This document shows positions 1-11,268 of a stretch of DNA of 64,000 bases, piece after piece. The DNA comes from Flaccisagitta enflata (Eukaryota > Chaetognatha > Sagittoidea > Aphragmophora). Location: positions 744,001-808,000 of the forward strand of contig OZ231127.1 of NCBI GenBank assembly GCA_965153355.1, written 5' to 3'. Made by a program: the position numbers and the translations under genes. The notes below the pieces were generated by a model, which ran no database searches, was not told where the DNA came from, and saw nothing but the letters and a program-made list of their open reading frames with translations. Numbering within the stretch: position 1 is the stretch's first letter; each line of letters begins with the position of its first letter.

Positions 1-22
1 TTTGACTGAAGTGGGAGAGAGA

Positions 23-24
<2 letters not shown>

Positions 25-113
<89 letters not shown>
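25..113. repeat. (GA)n microsatellite
   Basis: Nearly uninterrupted GA dinucleotide tract. The open frames over it (Arg-Glu on one strand, Ser-Leu on the other) are translations of the repeat and not genes. Confidence 0.97.
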
Positions 114-116
<3 letters not shown>

Positions 117-300
117 GAGAGAAAGAGAGAGGTTTGCAAAAAGAAAACGAAACACAGAAGCCAAAACAAAAGAGCTTTGTTGAGAGAGACCCTGAGGGCC
201 CCTCATTGAGGGGGCGTATGGGTTGCTTTTGTCCTTCCTCGTCGGCGAAGGGGCGCCGGAAGTGAGTGCAATTTAACAACGTAACAACAGTAAAGCGAAA

Positions 301-341
301 GGAGGAGTAGGAGGAGGAGGAGGAGGAGGAGGAGGAGGAGG
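301..341. repeat. (GGA)n microsatellite
   Basis: Trinucleotide GGA run of about 13 copies with one GTA interruption near its start. Confidence 0.95.
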
Positions 342-432
342 TAAAGCGGCTAGGCAACAGATTGTGAATGAAAGAAAAGAGATAGTGAAGGTGGCTAACT
401 CATAGATAAAACGAGAGATGCCTGTTGATGAC

Positions 433-552
<120 letters not shown>

Positions 553-749
553 TATGACGTGTCGAACTCACGTGCGTAAACAATTCTCGATAATCTTCTG
601 TCTCCAGGAGAAAAATCGCCTCAATGTCCACTTGCAAAAAATGATTTCATGGATTGACTGCAGTCACCTTTCTTTTCCAATTTTTCCCCCTTTGTATTCT
701 TTTTTTTTCAATGTGAGATGCTAAGAGCATGAATATTAATAGATACATA

Positions 750-1351
750 CAGTGGGGTTCGTGGAATAACAGCCTAAACTGGAGGAAGGTATTTAAGTGT
801 CTTAATTTCATTTGACAAACTTGATATTTAAAATATAAATTGTTCACTCAATGCTTTTGTCCCTGAGTTTTTTGGTTGCTATGGAAACCAAAATTATTTT
901 TTCAAACATTTATAACCACTAAAATATCAATATTTTGAGAAATATTATCAGGGAACATTGCTTAAAATTAAATTTGCTACAACTTTCCCACAGTATGTTC
1001 TGTAAGAATATTGCTCGTTTGGCCGTTGCTAGGGGGCATCACACCTAGCAACCGCTAAATGATGCTCCCTAGCAACGGCTAAACGAGCGATATTCTTACA
1101 GGACATACTGTGGGAAAGTTGTAGCAAATTTAATTTTGAGCAATGTTCCCTGATAATATTTCTTAAAATTTCAATATTCTAGTTGTTATGAATGTTTAAA
1201 AAAAAAATTTTGGTTTCCATAGCAACCAAAAAATTCAGGGACAAAAGCATTGAGTGAACAACTTATATTTCATATATCAAGTTTGTCAAATAAAATTAAG
1301 ACACTTAAATACCTTCCTCCAGTTTAGGCTGTTATTCCACAAACCCCACTG
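750..1351. mobile_element. 602-bp palindromic TIR element (MITE-like)
   Basis: The left half, starting CAGTGGGGTT, reads as the near-perfect reverse complement of the right half, ending AACCCCACTG. The arms are almost 300 bp each and meet at a short centre near 1040-1060. TA sits immediately outside both ends (748-749 and 1352-1353), as expected for a TA target duplication. There is no transposase frame, so this is a non-autonomous foldback element. TA plus a CAGTG terminus resembles Tc1/mariner-type elements, but the family assignment is inference. Confidence 0.85.
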
Positions 1352-1728
1352 TATGTAACGAGGGGTCACATTATCGTCGAGGATAGGATGCGCGGGCAGG
1401 GGCGTACAAAAATTTGACCATGGGGCTTATATAAAGTGTGCCCACCAACACCTCCATATCCCATAAGAATTGTGCAGGGAGGATTTTAGTCTGCAAGGTG
1501 GCCTATCTTTAAGTATCTTGGTCAGATTAAAAGACCGCCATGTTTTCCTTTGCAGAAACTCTTGTTATGCTACCCTTTAGGCTTTAAATTTACAAAACAA
1601 ACAAACATAACGTTTTTTTTTTCTCAAATATAAAGTTGAAAAGCAGACACACGAACTACATCACGTATAAACATGCATATTACGCCATGCATTTTAAGAG
1701 ACGAGAGTAGAAAATAGAAATAACTAAA
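1352..1728. other. Unrecognised non-coding span
   Basis: AT-rich sequence with no convincing frame, RNA gene or repeat recognised. Confidence 0.5.
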
Positions 1729-1922
1729 AACAAGGCCGGATACACGGCTACCCTAGTCGCGTGCGGGTGAGCAGGGGCCGTGTTTTAGGTTAGTGGAGCA
1801 TTTGGGCAGGAGCAGTAAAACCAAAAAACCTGTAGACGCCAAAAAAGTAAAGGTGACGGACAGACCGACGGAACGACGGACCAACAAAGCGGGGTGTAGA
1901 GTCGCATAGTACGGGGGAAAAA
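1729..1922 (+). mobile_element. CH element, subfamily A (full length, decayed 3' hairpin)
   Basis: Starts AACAAGGCCG, with a GCCG/CGGC 5' hairpin, then AGTCGCGTGC followed by GGGTGAGCAGGGGC. The interior is about 100 bp, then GACGGACAGACCGACGG and GTGTAGAGTCGC. The terminal hairpin is mutated (GTCGCATAGTACGG), and the copy ends in an A run. No coding capacity. Confidence 0.8.
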
Positions 1923-2005
1923 AAGAATCTAACCAAACCAACGTTAGAGATGGAGAAAAAGACAAGAAAATCCAGAAGAAGAATCACATGATCAAAGGGA
2001 TAAAA

Positions 2006-2230
2006 AACAAGTGACGCGGGGTCACAATTTCGTTGCGGACGGGTGGACAGGGGCATCCAACCCCCATCCACACCCATGTTCATCCCTAACTATCAAACAT
2101 ACTCAAAAAGTATCAAAAACGCTTGTTTTCCCTCTTTTCAACTCGATAACCACGGATCGACTAACCAACGGACCAACGGACGGAAGGACGGACAAAGCCT
2201 CTTATAGAGTTGCGTGTCCGCAACTAAAAA
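2006..2230 (+). mobile_element. CH element, subfamily B (full length)
   Basis: The 5' end is AACAAG with hairpin GTGAC...GTCAC, followed by X motif GTTGCGGAC and GGGTGGACAGGGGC. The interior is T/A-rich, followed by a GACC/GACG-like tract. The terminal hairpin AGTTGCGTGTCCGCAACT (2208-2225) has a perfect 7-bp stem and is followed by AAAAA. Its 3' arm GTCCGCAAC is the exact reverse complement of X. Confidence 0.88.
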
Positions 2231-2479
2231 AACAAGCCAAGATCACGTGGCAAAGAAAAAAATGGAGGAAATGTTTAGTATCGAAGTCACGCGCTGATGC
2301 AAAGAATACACAAACCGAACAACAGATGCCAAAAGAAAGGAAAAAAGAAAATAAGGGGGGGGGGGTAAGGGTGAGGGAAGAAGGAGAAACACCTCAACCG
2401 CGTTAGTCAGGGTAGTAAAGGTTAGTACAATGCGCTTTGCAAAAATGAAACTAATAATCTGTATCAGCTCATTTATAAA

Positions 2480-2706
2480 AACAAGTGACGCGGGGTCACA
2501 GTATCGTTACGGACGGGTGAGCAGGGGCATACAACCCTCATCCACACCCCAACCCCCGCACACAAACATGAAACATACACAAAACGTATCTCCAATGCTC
2601 GTTTTTCCACTTTTCAACTTGATCACCATGGACAGTCTGACAGACGGATGGATGGAAGGACGGATGGACAAAGCATCTTATAGAGTTGCGTGTCCACATC
2701 TGAAAA
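2480..2706 (+). mobile_element. CH element, subfamily B (second copy)
   Basis: Same 5' hairpin and interior order as the copy ending at 2230, with X mutated to GTTACGGAC. The 3' arm of the terminal hairpin has decayed (GTCCACATCTG), which suggests an older copy. Confidence 0.8.
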
Positions 2707-2781
2707 GCCCATTAAATCATCACATTTCAAACGATGATACATTAGCTTCCATAACTTTTTACTGGTCCAAGTTGCCATTTT

Positions 2782-2927
2782 TTTTAGTCGCGGACACGCG
2801 ACTCTACACCTTGGTCTGTCGGTCGGTAGGTCGGTACGTAACAAATATTTCTGAATTTCGAGCGGTTTTTGCATTACGGCCCCCGCCCAACCGTCCGCGA
2901 CTGTTTTGCCGTGTATCCGGCCTTGTT
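2782..2927 (-). mobile_element. CH element, subfamily C (full length)
   Basis: On the minus strand it starts AACAAGGCCGGATACACGGC, has X = AGTCGCGGAC and a short interior, and ends AGTCGCGTGTCCGCGACT plus AAAAA. X pairs with the last ten bases of the terminal hairpin without mismatch. Confidence 0.87.
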
Positions 2928-3116
2928 TTTAGTAGAATCAAGTTAACAACTTGTCAATTTTTTTGTTAATGATGTTTCTAAAGACATGGACTTTTTTTGA
3001 AAAAAAAAACGCAAATTTTCCATCAAACTTTCCTTGTCAAATATGAATAAAGTTTACATTTGGGACTTCTTAACTTTTCCTCCCTGACTTTTAAGAATGA
3101 AACAAATTGGACATAG

Positions 3117-3245
3117 ATAAAAAAAGGCGGGATACACGGCACGACAGTCGCGGAATACAAAATACAAAATACAAAATACAAAATACAAAATACAAAATAC
3201 AAAATACAAAATACAAAATACAAAATACAAAATACAAAATACAAA
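3117..3245 (+). mobile_element. CH 5' fragment followed by 7-bp ATACAAA array
   Basis: AAGGCGGGATACACGGC and AGTCGCGG identify the CH 5' module (3117-3154). It runs straight into about 13 copies of ATACAAA (to 3245), then two AGTCAAA units. No terminal hairpin follows. Confidence 0.7.
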
Positions 3246-3375
3246 AGTCAAAAGTCAAAAGCCCAAAGTCCATCTCTCGGTCTGTCAAGTGTCAACCTTT
3301 TTTTTTTTTTTGTTTACAGACTGTTATTGCGTTACTACCCGTACCCAATGCATAGTTACCCTTTTTCAATCATCA

Positions 3376-3427
3376 TCCTGCCTACCAGCACGCGACTTAT
3401 GTAGCCGTGTATCAGGCCTTGTTTTCT
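3376..3427 (-). mobile_element. CH 5' module fragment, subfamily A
   Basis: On the minus strand it reads AACAAGGCCTGATACACGGC followed by AAGTCGCGTGC and a TGGTAGGCAGG variant. No 3' hairpin was found to the left. Confidence 0.7.
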
Positions 3428-3778
3428 TGCTTTTGTCGTGCACTGTATCAAAAACTTTTGAAATAAAAGCAGACATGCAGTTAACGGGATTTTATTGGAA
3501 AAAATATTCCCATCTTTAAATAGATTTTTATCCATAAAACAGATAGGCCTAAGGTCGATGATTATCTTGCATGACTCCATACGTTGTTAGGACGATTCAT
3601 ATACGTAATATACATAAATAAATTAAAAACGATTGAGATTCGAAATGACACATTTTCTCTAACGTCGACATCCCAGCGGCATAAATCACATGTGTAATTG
3701 TCCACTGGAACGGTTCTCTGCGTCGGGTATTTAGGTATGTGCGTAATCTTGGGCACTTGCGCAGTGGCGCGTGCGAGT

Positions 3779-4325
3779 GGCGGGCCTCACATTCAACCCC
3801 TCTCGGGTAGTATTTGCACGTAACACACATTGTGGGCGTCACATGCGATCCCTCCCGGGTAGTATTTGCACGTAACACACGTTGTGGGCGTCACATTCGA
3901 TCCCTCTTGGGTAGTATTTGCAAGTAACACACGTTGTGGGCGTCACATGCGATCCCTCTCGGGTAGTATTTGCACGTAACACACGTTGTGGGCGTCACAT
4001 TCGACCCCTCTCGGGTAGTATTTGCACGTAACACACATTGTGGGCGTCACATGCGATCCCTCCCGGGTAGTATTTGCACGTAACACACGTTGTGGGCGTC
4101 ACATTCGATCCCTCTTGGGTAGTATTTGCAAGTAACACACGTTGTGGGCGTCACATGCGATCCCTCTCGGGTAGTATTTGCACGTAACACACGTTGTGGG
4201 CGTCACATGCGCGCCCTCTTGGGTAGTATTTGCATGTAACACACATTGTGGGCGTCACATGCGCGCCCTCTTGGGTAGTATTTGCACGTAACACACGTTG
4301 TGGGCGTCACATGCGCGCCCTCGTG
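3779..4325. repeat. 52-bp satellite with a four-unit higher-order repeat
   Basis: About 10.5 head-to-tail units beginning GTAACACACGTTGTGGGCGT and ending TAGTATTTGCAC. Variant bases (ATGC versus ATTC, CCCGGG versus CTTGGG, CAC versus CAA) recur in the same order every four units, giving a duplicated ~208-bp block followed by three divergent units. Short open frames here are repeat translations. Confidence 0.92.
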
Positions 4326-4429
4326 CGCCTTGAAACGCACTCGAGCGTATTGGCAGCCTTTGTTAACCAAATAAGAAGTATTCAAATGATCCATGCACTG
4401 AGGGTCACCCAGACTCATTCACTGAGTAC

Positions 4430-4477
4430 ACCTCCTCCTCCTCCTCCTCCTCCTCCTCCTCCTCCTCCTCCTCCTAC
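4430..4477. repeat. (CCT)n microsatellite
   Basis: About 15 copies of a CCT/CTC trinucleotide. Confidence 0.95.
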
Positions 4478-4590
4478 TCATCCACCGAGTCACCAGACTT
4501 AAGTTTGTTATACCTAGTCGAGTCGTCTGCAGCGTAGATCTCTACTGTTGATATTATTTCGGACACTATAATTGGTCTTTAATGGAGTGG

Positions 4591-4700
4591 CGGAACAGAC
4601 GGATGGACGGATGGACGGATGTATGGATGGATGGACAGACAAACTGATAGTCAGACAGACAGACGGACGGACAGAAGGACAGACAGATGGATAGACCGAG
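4591..4700. repeat. GACG/GACA/GATG tetranucleotide tract
   Basis: Degenerate four-base repeat of the type found near the 3' end of CH elements. No CH end motifs were recognised next to it. Confidence 0.8.
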
Positions 4701-4819
4701 AGAAGACACCCATAAAACGATGGAAAGAAAAGAAAGATAGCAATCAAGAATACGAATATTTTTTTCCCAAATTTTCGACTTATCATGCTATTGGAGCAAA
4801 GTCAACATCATAAAATCTC

Positions 4820-6190
4820 ATTTGCAGAATGCTGCACACTGGAAAATAGGGCATGCTTACCCGTCTATACCATCTGTCTGGAGTCTGTGAGAGCAATGGT
4901 TTACATTTTTGTACATAGAGGCCACCTCTTTTGATTGCCAGAAAGTGCAATGAAAACAAAAAACTCTCACTCCCCTGCAGCTTCTCCTGCCTTTCAGCTG
5001 TCTCTGCTGTTCCTCAGCTGCATTTTGGACCCGTTTTTTAAGGGAAAAAATCGATGAAAGAGGCGATGATGAATTTCCATAATGCAATGAGCAGATATTG
5101 CAACTATTTTCCATGTGCGATAACTCCTAAAGTGATAAAAAGTGTATCTTCAGATTTTGAACCTAGAATCGTTATTGCCATAGCTACAGATAGAGCCTAG
5201 TCTTTCCATGGCAAAAAGCGGCAATGGATTTTTTTTCTGTCTCAGTAAGGATATAAAGAGGAAAACATTATTCAAAGTAACTTTCTGGGCAATACAAGAT
5301 AAAGAATTGTTCAAAACTGGTGTGGATCACTTTCCATAAGACCTATCTATAGATCTATCAATCAAAAATTGAAATAAGAAATTCATTGTTTATTCACCAT
5401 ATTACTAAAAAAACGCCCTTAGTGTGCTGTTTTGAAGTCCTAGTTTTTTTCAGATGGCAAACATTTAAGCTTTAGTCAGTTCGACTTAAATCTCAGAATT
5501 GATTGCCTATTTTTATAAGGCACAGATGATAGAAGAACATATTCTATAATGAAAGGGAAATCAGTACACTTTTAAACGCTGAGGAGTAAAGAAATGAAAA
5601 GATCGCAATCGATAAATATATAGCGAAAAAATTCGCGGTCGTTAAAGATGGATGACAGTTTTCCCGTGCTATTATGCTTCACTCAGCATAGACAGAAACG
5701 TGTACGGGGTTTGATTTCAGCAGAACTATTGGACCCCCTCTCATCTTGATGGTGATATGGCGTGGTGCACAGCTGATTGTCACCAAACATTGGTAGCCCA
5801 CGAAATGAAGATCCTTAATCACTAAAATGAGACAATGAATGAGGACGTTTTATGGCTTCGTGGATGGCCTTATTCCTTTGGCAGATTGGTCGGGGTGTGT
5901 CTTGAGGAAAATTCAAGCTGCTTGGAATGTTGAAATCAAAAAAATAGCAGCGAAATGAAAAAGCGAGAGTGAAGTAATCCATGAATAAAATCCCGGGTCC
6001 AATTTAAGAATGTGGTGCCATATTTCTCTCCCGCTCGAACCCAAGACGCGAAACACGCGACTAAACACTCGACTGATCTGCGTTCACGCCAGAGAATCTG
6101 CGTGTACACACCAGAGCAAGTGCATGTGACTTTGAGTGCGAGTGCGTGTGACTGCGTGGGAGTCGCGCGTGTGAATCTTTTGTGTCTCGC
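4820..6190. other. Low-repeat span without recognised genes
   Basis: About 1.4 kb of near-unique AT-rich DNA. The longest frames are under 90 codons, lack recognisable domains and show no codon pattern. No promoter, RNA gene or element end identified. Confidence 0.5.
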
Positions 6191-6196
6191 GTTGTA

Positions 6197-6366
<170 letters not shown>

Positions 6367-6573
6367 CAGAGATTAGCGTTACTGAGCGTCAGTGGTCGGC
6401 CGTTATGAGGTCGTTATATAGTAAAAATCCGCCATTTTATGCTAAGGTCGTTATCCCTGAACAATTGGACGTTATTTATATAAGGTTACACATTATGTAA
6501 GTAAAAGGAATAGATTTTGTAAAAGGTTCATCTCATTTGACTCATGGAAATCCTCGTTATGAAAGATTGATAA

Positions 6574-6706
6574 CATTACCACTATACTTACTATACTTAC
6601 CATACTATACTTACCATACTATACTTACTATACTTACTATACTTACTATACTTACTATTCTTACTATTCATACTATACTTTCTATAATTACTATACTTAC
6701 TATACA
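6574..6706. repeat. 9-bp ACTATACTT minisatellite
   Basis: About 14 imperfect copies of ACTATACTT with ACCATACT variants. Confidence 0.88.
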
Positions 6707-6775
6707 AGGCCCTCTTCTATTCATTTCAGTTAGGGTAGAGAGAAGGATATTGTTCCACCTATCATACTTTGGCCT
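6697..6775 (+). repeat. Dispersed repeat fragment, copy 1
   Basis: The stretch around TACAAGGCCCTCTTC through GAAGGATATTGTTCC recurs in the same orientation at 22160-22235. Both copies lie beside GA tracts. Family unknown. Confidence 0.55.
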
Positions 6776-6797
6776 AAACACTGTTGAAAGCAAGAGA

Positions 6798-6940
<143 letters not shown>

Positions 6941-7137
6941 AAAAGCGGTATAAGATCGACTTAAAGAAACAAAGAATCTTGGAAGAATAAAAGAGAAGAA
7001 GGAGAAGAAAGAGGAAGAAGAAGAGGAGGAGGAGGAGGAAGAGGAACGATCGGTTTTCATGGTGATTTATCCGTTATCCGTTATCCCATATATCCTATCC
7101 GTTACACGGATTGCCGGATCTCGATACCTAATCTCTG

Positions 7138-7214
7138 TCAGAGAGACAGAGAGACAGAGAGACAGAGAGAAAGAGAGAAAGAGAGACAGAGAGACAGAGA
7201 GACAGAGAGACAGT
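7138..7214. repeat. (GAGACA)n microsatellite
   Basis: Alternating GAGACA/GAGAAA units. Confidence 0.93.
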
Positions 7215-7339
7215 GACATTTGATTTGTATCTATTTCTTCCATCAACAACTTTTCGTGAACAGTCGTATTTGCGCGGTTGTATTTGCGCGGTCTTGAATG
7301 GGACACGCGACGAGAAAATTGTCACAAGATTATCAGCAA

Positions 7340-7500
7340 CGTGCGTGAAAGACCACCTGAGCTGAGAAGCAACGATGGTGGTACACTTGATGATTTGATG
7401 GATGGCTTGAAAGACCACCTAAGAAGCATCTGTGGCGGTAGACTTGATAATTTGATAGTAGGTATCCGAAAGACCACCTGGGAAACATCGACAGCAAAAT
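7340..7500. repeat. ~62-bp imperfect tandem repeat
   Basis: GAAAGACCACCT recurs near 7346, 7409 and 7469, each time followed by related sequence. The spacing is about 60-63 bp. The frame across it is open but short, and I infer no gene. Confidence 0.6.
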
Positions 7501-7582
7501 GCTTCAGAGGCAGAGTGATAATTTCTGCCGTCGCGCGCACTTGTTTTCATTGTCGTCGCTCGTCAGGCGGCCCTTAATTATT

Positions 7583-7853
7583 AACAAGGTCATTAGACCT
7601 TAGTCGCGTGCGTCGTCACTTTCAAAAAAATTCAGGCAAACAGACAGACAAACAACTTTTTTTTTCAAAAAGACATTTGAAAAAGCTGTTTACTTCTCTA
7701 AGTTTCTTCTCCACTATTCAAAAACATAAAATTTGCAATAAAAAACCTTTAAAACCTTTTTGTGACGGACCGACCAACGGATCGACCGACCAACGGACCG
7801 ACCGACTGACCGAAAAGTGGGTTATCTAGAGTCGCGTAGCACGCGACTAAAAA
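7583..7853 (+). mobile_element. CH element, subfamily D (full length)
   Basis: The 5' end is AACAAG with hairpin GGTC-ATTA-GACC, then AGTCGCGTGCG and a T/A-rich interior, then GACGGACCGACC repeats. The terminal hairpin is AGTCGCGTAGCACGCGACT plus AAAA. It is closely related to the copy inside the retrotransposon at 12783-13028. Confidence 0.88.
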
Positions 7854-8281
7854 GATTCATTTTATGTCATTTGCATAAATAATCTAGTTCATATTCGTGC
7901 ATCTTTATTAATCCCCTGATAATTCTGGAGTAATTTGTCCCTGCTTCTGCCAAAGACTTCGCAGTTTTGTCATCGTTGGCTTTATTTGTTATTTATTTTT
8001 TAGAATTAATCCCTTCGTTTATTCCCGATGTATCTGGTTTGAAATTCCCCTTCTGCAGATTTTGCTTTGAATGAAGTCGTCGCTTTTTTTTTTTTTTTTT
8101 TTTTTTTTTTGCGTGTATCACTCCGTTAAATGCTACTGCCATATTTTTTTCTCTAAATTCATTTGCGAAATATCTTCCCAGAAACAAAAAGTGCCAAATT
8201 TAGTTGAGTTAGCAGTTGTTATCCGTTGTTCTTTTTGCCTAAAGGATCATAATAAAAAAGATTGATTAGAAATAGGGACAA

Positions 8282-8337
8282 TAGAGGACAATTTTAAAGA
8301 ATAAACAACAACAACAATGGCGACAACAACAATGGCG

Positions 8338-8430
<93 letters not shown>

Positions 8431-8431
8431 T
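8282..8431. repeat. (ACA)n microsatellite
   Basis: About 45 ACA copies with two ATGGCG interruptions near the left edge. Confidence 0.96.
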
Positions 8432-8554
8432 TGTTGCCAGCTAACATTTCACAAACGTTTTATTCAAAATGTGAAGAGTGGGTGGGAAAAATAAAGAAGT
8501 CAGAAGAGAGAAGAGTTTGAACAGGAAAGATACAGGAAGAATCAAAGGCAAGAA

Positions 8555-9362
8555 AAGCAAGGCAAGATACATGGCTTCTCAAGTCGCGTGTGGATGGCTA
8601 GGGGGCAGTGACGAAGTAGGTTAACCAAATACTATCTTCGCCAAAAGAAACGCGACACCTTCTATCTACAATATCTTGGCTTTTAAAAAAGCTAGATACT
8701 TTTTTAAAAAAAGAAATTAATCTTCTTCAAAAAATCTACAAAATGAGTCCAATCTGGTAACTGTATCTTTAAGCGTTTAGAAATGGCAAGCAGAAGAATG
8801 AAAATAGTCATATTCAGAATTGATAAAAGATTGTGAGAAAAAAAAGATTAAAATTGATATAAGTTTAACTTTTGTTATCTTAGCTTCTGGTGAAGCTAGA
8901 TACTTTTTCCAAAAAAGCAAATTAATCTACATTAAAAAATCTCAAAGGTGGGCTCAATCTGGATTCTGTAGTTCAAGCCGTTTAGAAATGGCAAGCAAAA
9001 GAGTAAACCTTAATCAAAAATCATTGGCTTGCAAAAACTGTTGTCAAATGAAAAGAGGGGATCACCCCTGTTGATGAAGAAATGCGATATAAATTGCATT
9101 TTAGATCCAGTCTTATGTATTTTTCATAAGAATAACTTACTTGACCTCCAAATTCTCTCAGTTACTGAATTTTGTCAGAGTATGGTCAATAAATCATATC
9201 TTTGCCAGGGTGTCGCGTTTCTTTTGGCGAAGATAGTAGTTGGTCTGAAGAAATGATGCAAAATCGCCGGTAAACGAAAAAAAGAAAAAAAAGATTGTGA
9301 CCGACCATTGGACAGACCGACAAACAGCGGGTAATTGATTCACGTTCACGCAACCGAAAAAA
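8555..9362 (+). mobile_element. Decayed CH element split by a TIR transposon
   Basis: A 5' module (AAGCAAGGCAAGATACATGGC-like, then AAGTCGCGTG) lies at 8555-8610. A 3' module (GACCGACC... then a mutated hairpin GATTCACGTTCACGCAACC and an A run) lies at 9298-9362. Between them sits the TA-flanked element 8632-9236. Removing that element leaves a CH copy of about 200 bp. Confidence 0.6.
8632..9236. mobile_element. 605-bp TA-flanked TIR element (MITE)
   Basis: Perfect ~28-bp terminal inverted repeats begin CTATCTTCGCCAAAAG. TA flanks both ends (8630-8631 and 9237-9238). The interior holds two direct, diverged copies of a ~130-bp module offset by ~204 bp (near 8675 and 8879), each ending GTTTAGAAATGGCAAGC. 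No transposase frame. Nested in a decayed CH element. Confidence 0.88.
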
Positions 9363-9375
9363 GTAAAGAAAGTAA

Positions 9376-9675
9376 AACAAGGCCAAGTTTTGGTCAATAT
9401 AAGTGCTCCTCGCTGATTTAAAAAGAAGTTGTGAATGAACATTTTTATGGATAAATGAATTAATAAATGTATGATTGCATGAACAACAGAATAAGAAGGC
9501 TTGAGAGCAGATAGAAAAGAAGAATCAGCCGTTTATGCGCATTTCAAACGTTTGCTTGACCGACCAACCAACCGACTGACCGACCAACCGACCAACCGAC
9601 GACCAACCGACCGACCGACCGACCAATCGACGGACGGATATGACCTCTCATAGAAATGCGAAGACGCACTTAAAA
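9376..9675 (+). mobile_element. CH element, divergent subfamily
   Basis: Begins AACAAGGCC with a GGCC/GGTC-like 5' fold, carries AAGTGC as its X-like motif, then a GACC tract. Ends AAATGCG-AAGA-CGCACTT followed by AAAAA. AAGTGC pairs with the terminal GCACTT. Confidence 0.72.
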
Positions 9676-9795
9676 AGTAGAAAGAATAGATGAAAAAAAG
9701 TAAAGGAATCACGGGAGAATCGCGAGAAAAGCCTTTGATAACGACTCCTTGGCAGCCTTTGAATAGAAAGAGCTTTAAACATGAAGAAGAAGAAG

Positions 9796-9994
9796 AACAA
9801 GGCCGGATACACGGCCATCAGTTGCGAACGGGTGGGCAGGGGCGGAAATGCAACTGTCCGCAACTAGAAATGTTCTAAAACGCTCATTTCCTCACTTTTC
9901 GACTCGTGTCCACGGACTAACGGACCGACCGACCGACCGACCGACCGACGGACGGACAAAGCCTCTTATAGAGTTGCGTGTCCGCAACTAAAAA
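9796..9994 (+). mobile_element. CH element, mosaic of A-type 5' end and B-type interior
   Basis: The 5' end is the A-type AACAAGGCCGGATACACGGC. The interior and terminal hairpin AGTTGCGTGTCCGCAACT are B-type. X is AGTTGCGAAC, one mismatch from full complementarity. Inserted in, or flanked by, GAA repeats. Confidence 0.82.
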
Positions 9995-10007
9995 GTAGAA
10001 GAAGAAA

Positions 10008-10344
10008 AAGTAGAAGAAGAAACAGAAGAAGAAGAAGAAGAAGAAGAAGAAGAAGAAGAAGAAGAAGAAGAAGAAGAAGAAGAAGAAGAAGAAGAAGAAG
10101 AGAAAGAAGAAGAAGAAAAAGAAAAAGAAAAAGAAGAAGGGGAATATGAAGAAGAAGAAGAAGAAGAAGAAGAAGAAGAAGAAGAAGAAGAAGAAGAAGA
10201 AGAAGAAGAAGAAGAAGAAGAAGAAGAAGAAGAAGAAGAAAAAAGAAGAAGAAAGAAGAAGAAGAAGAAGAAGAAGAAGAAGAAGAAGAAGAAGAAGAAG
10301 AAGAAGAAGAAGAAGAAGAAAAAGAAGAAGAAAAAGAAGAAGAA
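10008..10344. repeat. (GAA)n microsatellite
   Basis: About 335 bp of GAA with sparse interruptions, starting shortly after the AAAAAG tail of the CH copy ending at 9994. Confidence 0.97.
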
Positions 10345-10394
10345 GACTGGAGGAGCCGACATGATTGTCAAGTCTTAGAAGGTGTTTTTAACTC

Positions 10395-10488
10395 TCTCCG
10401 TCTCTCTCAGTCTCTCTTTGTCTGTCTGTCTGTCTGTCTGTCTATCTGTTTGTCTTTCAGTCTGTCCGTCTGACTCTCTTCTTTCTTT

Positions 10489-10552
<64 letters not shown>

Positions 10553-10565
10553 CTCTCTCTGTTCT
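10395..10565. repeat. TCTG and (TC)n compound microsatellite
   Basis: TCTG tetranucleotides to about 10460, then TC dinucleotides with TTTC at the edge. Confidence 0.95.
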
Positions 10566-10897
10566 GACAAAAGAGCAAGAGAGGGCGCGCGAGAATCCGA
10601 CAAAGGCGACCATAAATGTAAGAAAGATAAGGATGATGGCCGAGGGGTGGGCAATGGAGGGGGGGGACCGAGGCCAGGGAGGGGGGGCAGGACCCGGAGG
10701 GGGGGGGGGAAGGCAAAGAGAACAAACGACAGACTTACGCGTAAAAGAGTAAAAAGGAAAGGGGCTGAAAAAAGGGAAATGCAAAGAATGGGATCTTTAT
10801 TGGATTGAGAGCAAAATGGGCCGTATAAGATTTGAATGGCCACCCATCCGTAAGTACAGTCATTTGTTTGGAAACTACTAAGCCCTTGCCCCAATTC

Positions 10898-10988
10898 TTT
10901 TTTAGTCGCGTGCACGCGACTCTATACTCTGCTTTGTCCCTCCGTACGTCCGTACGTCGGTTGGTCTGTTTGTTGGCCCGTCACACTT
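10898..10988 (-). mobile_element. CH 3' fragment
   Basis: On the minus strand a GACG/GACC-type tract leads into the perfect 18-bp palindrome AGTCGCGTGCACGCGACT (10904-10921) and AAAAA. The 5' module is missing. Confidence 0.8.
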
Positions 10989-11268
10989 TTTTTTTTTTTT
11001 TTATCAATTTCATTTCCTCAAGTCATTTAAAGTCATTTATGAGTATACTGAGTCATCCTAGGTCATTCTAATTCTTTCCAAGTCTAGATTTTTTCGTTCT
11101 ACTGTTGTTATTTACACGGCAGGCATATTGACGAAGTAGAATAAAAAAAATGTCTTCTTATATGGTATACGTTGTTTAAACCGATCTCTACGATTGCCTT
11201 GTACAGACAATGAAAAAGATTAAAAAGATAGAACAGATTTTGATTCTTTTTTCTTACTTTTTTCATAA

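Noticed and set aside
3779-4325. Possible CRISPR-like array
   Set aside because: Units are contiguous 52-bp tandem copies without unique spacers, in a clearly eukaryotic context.
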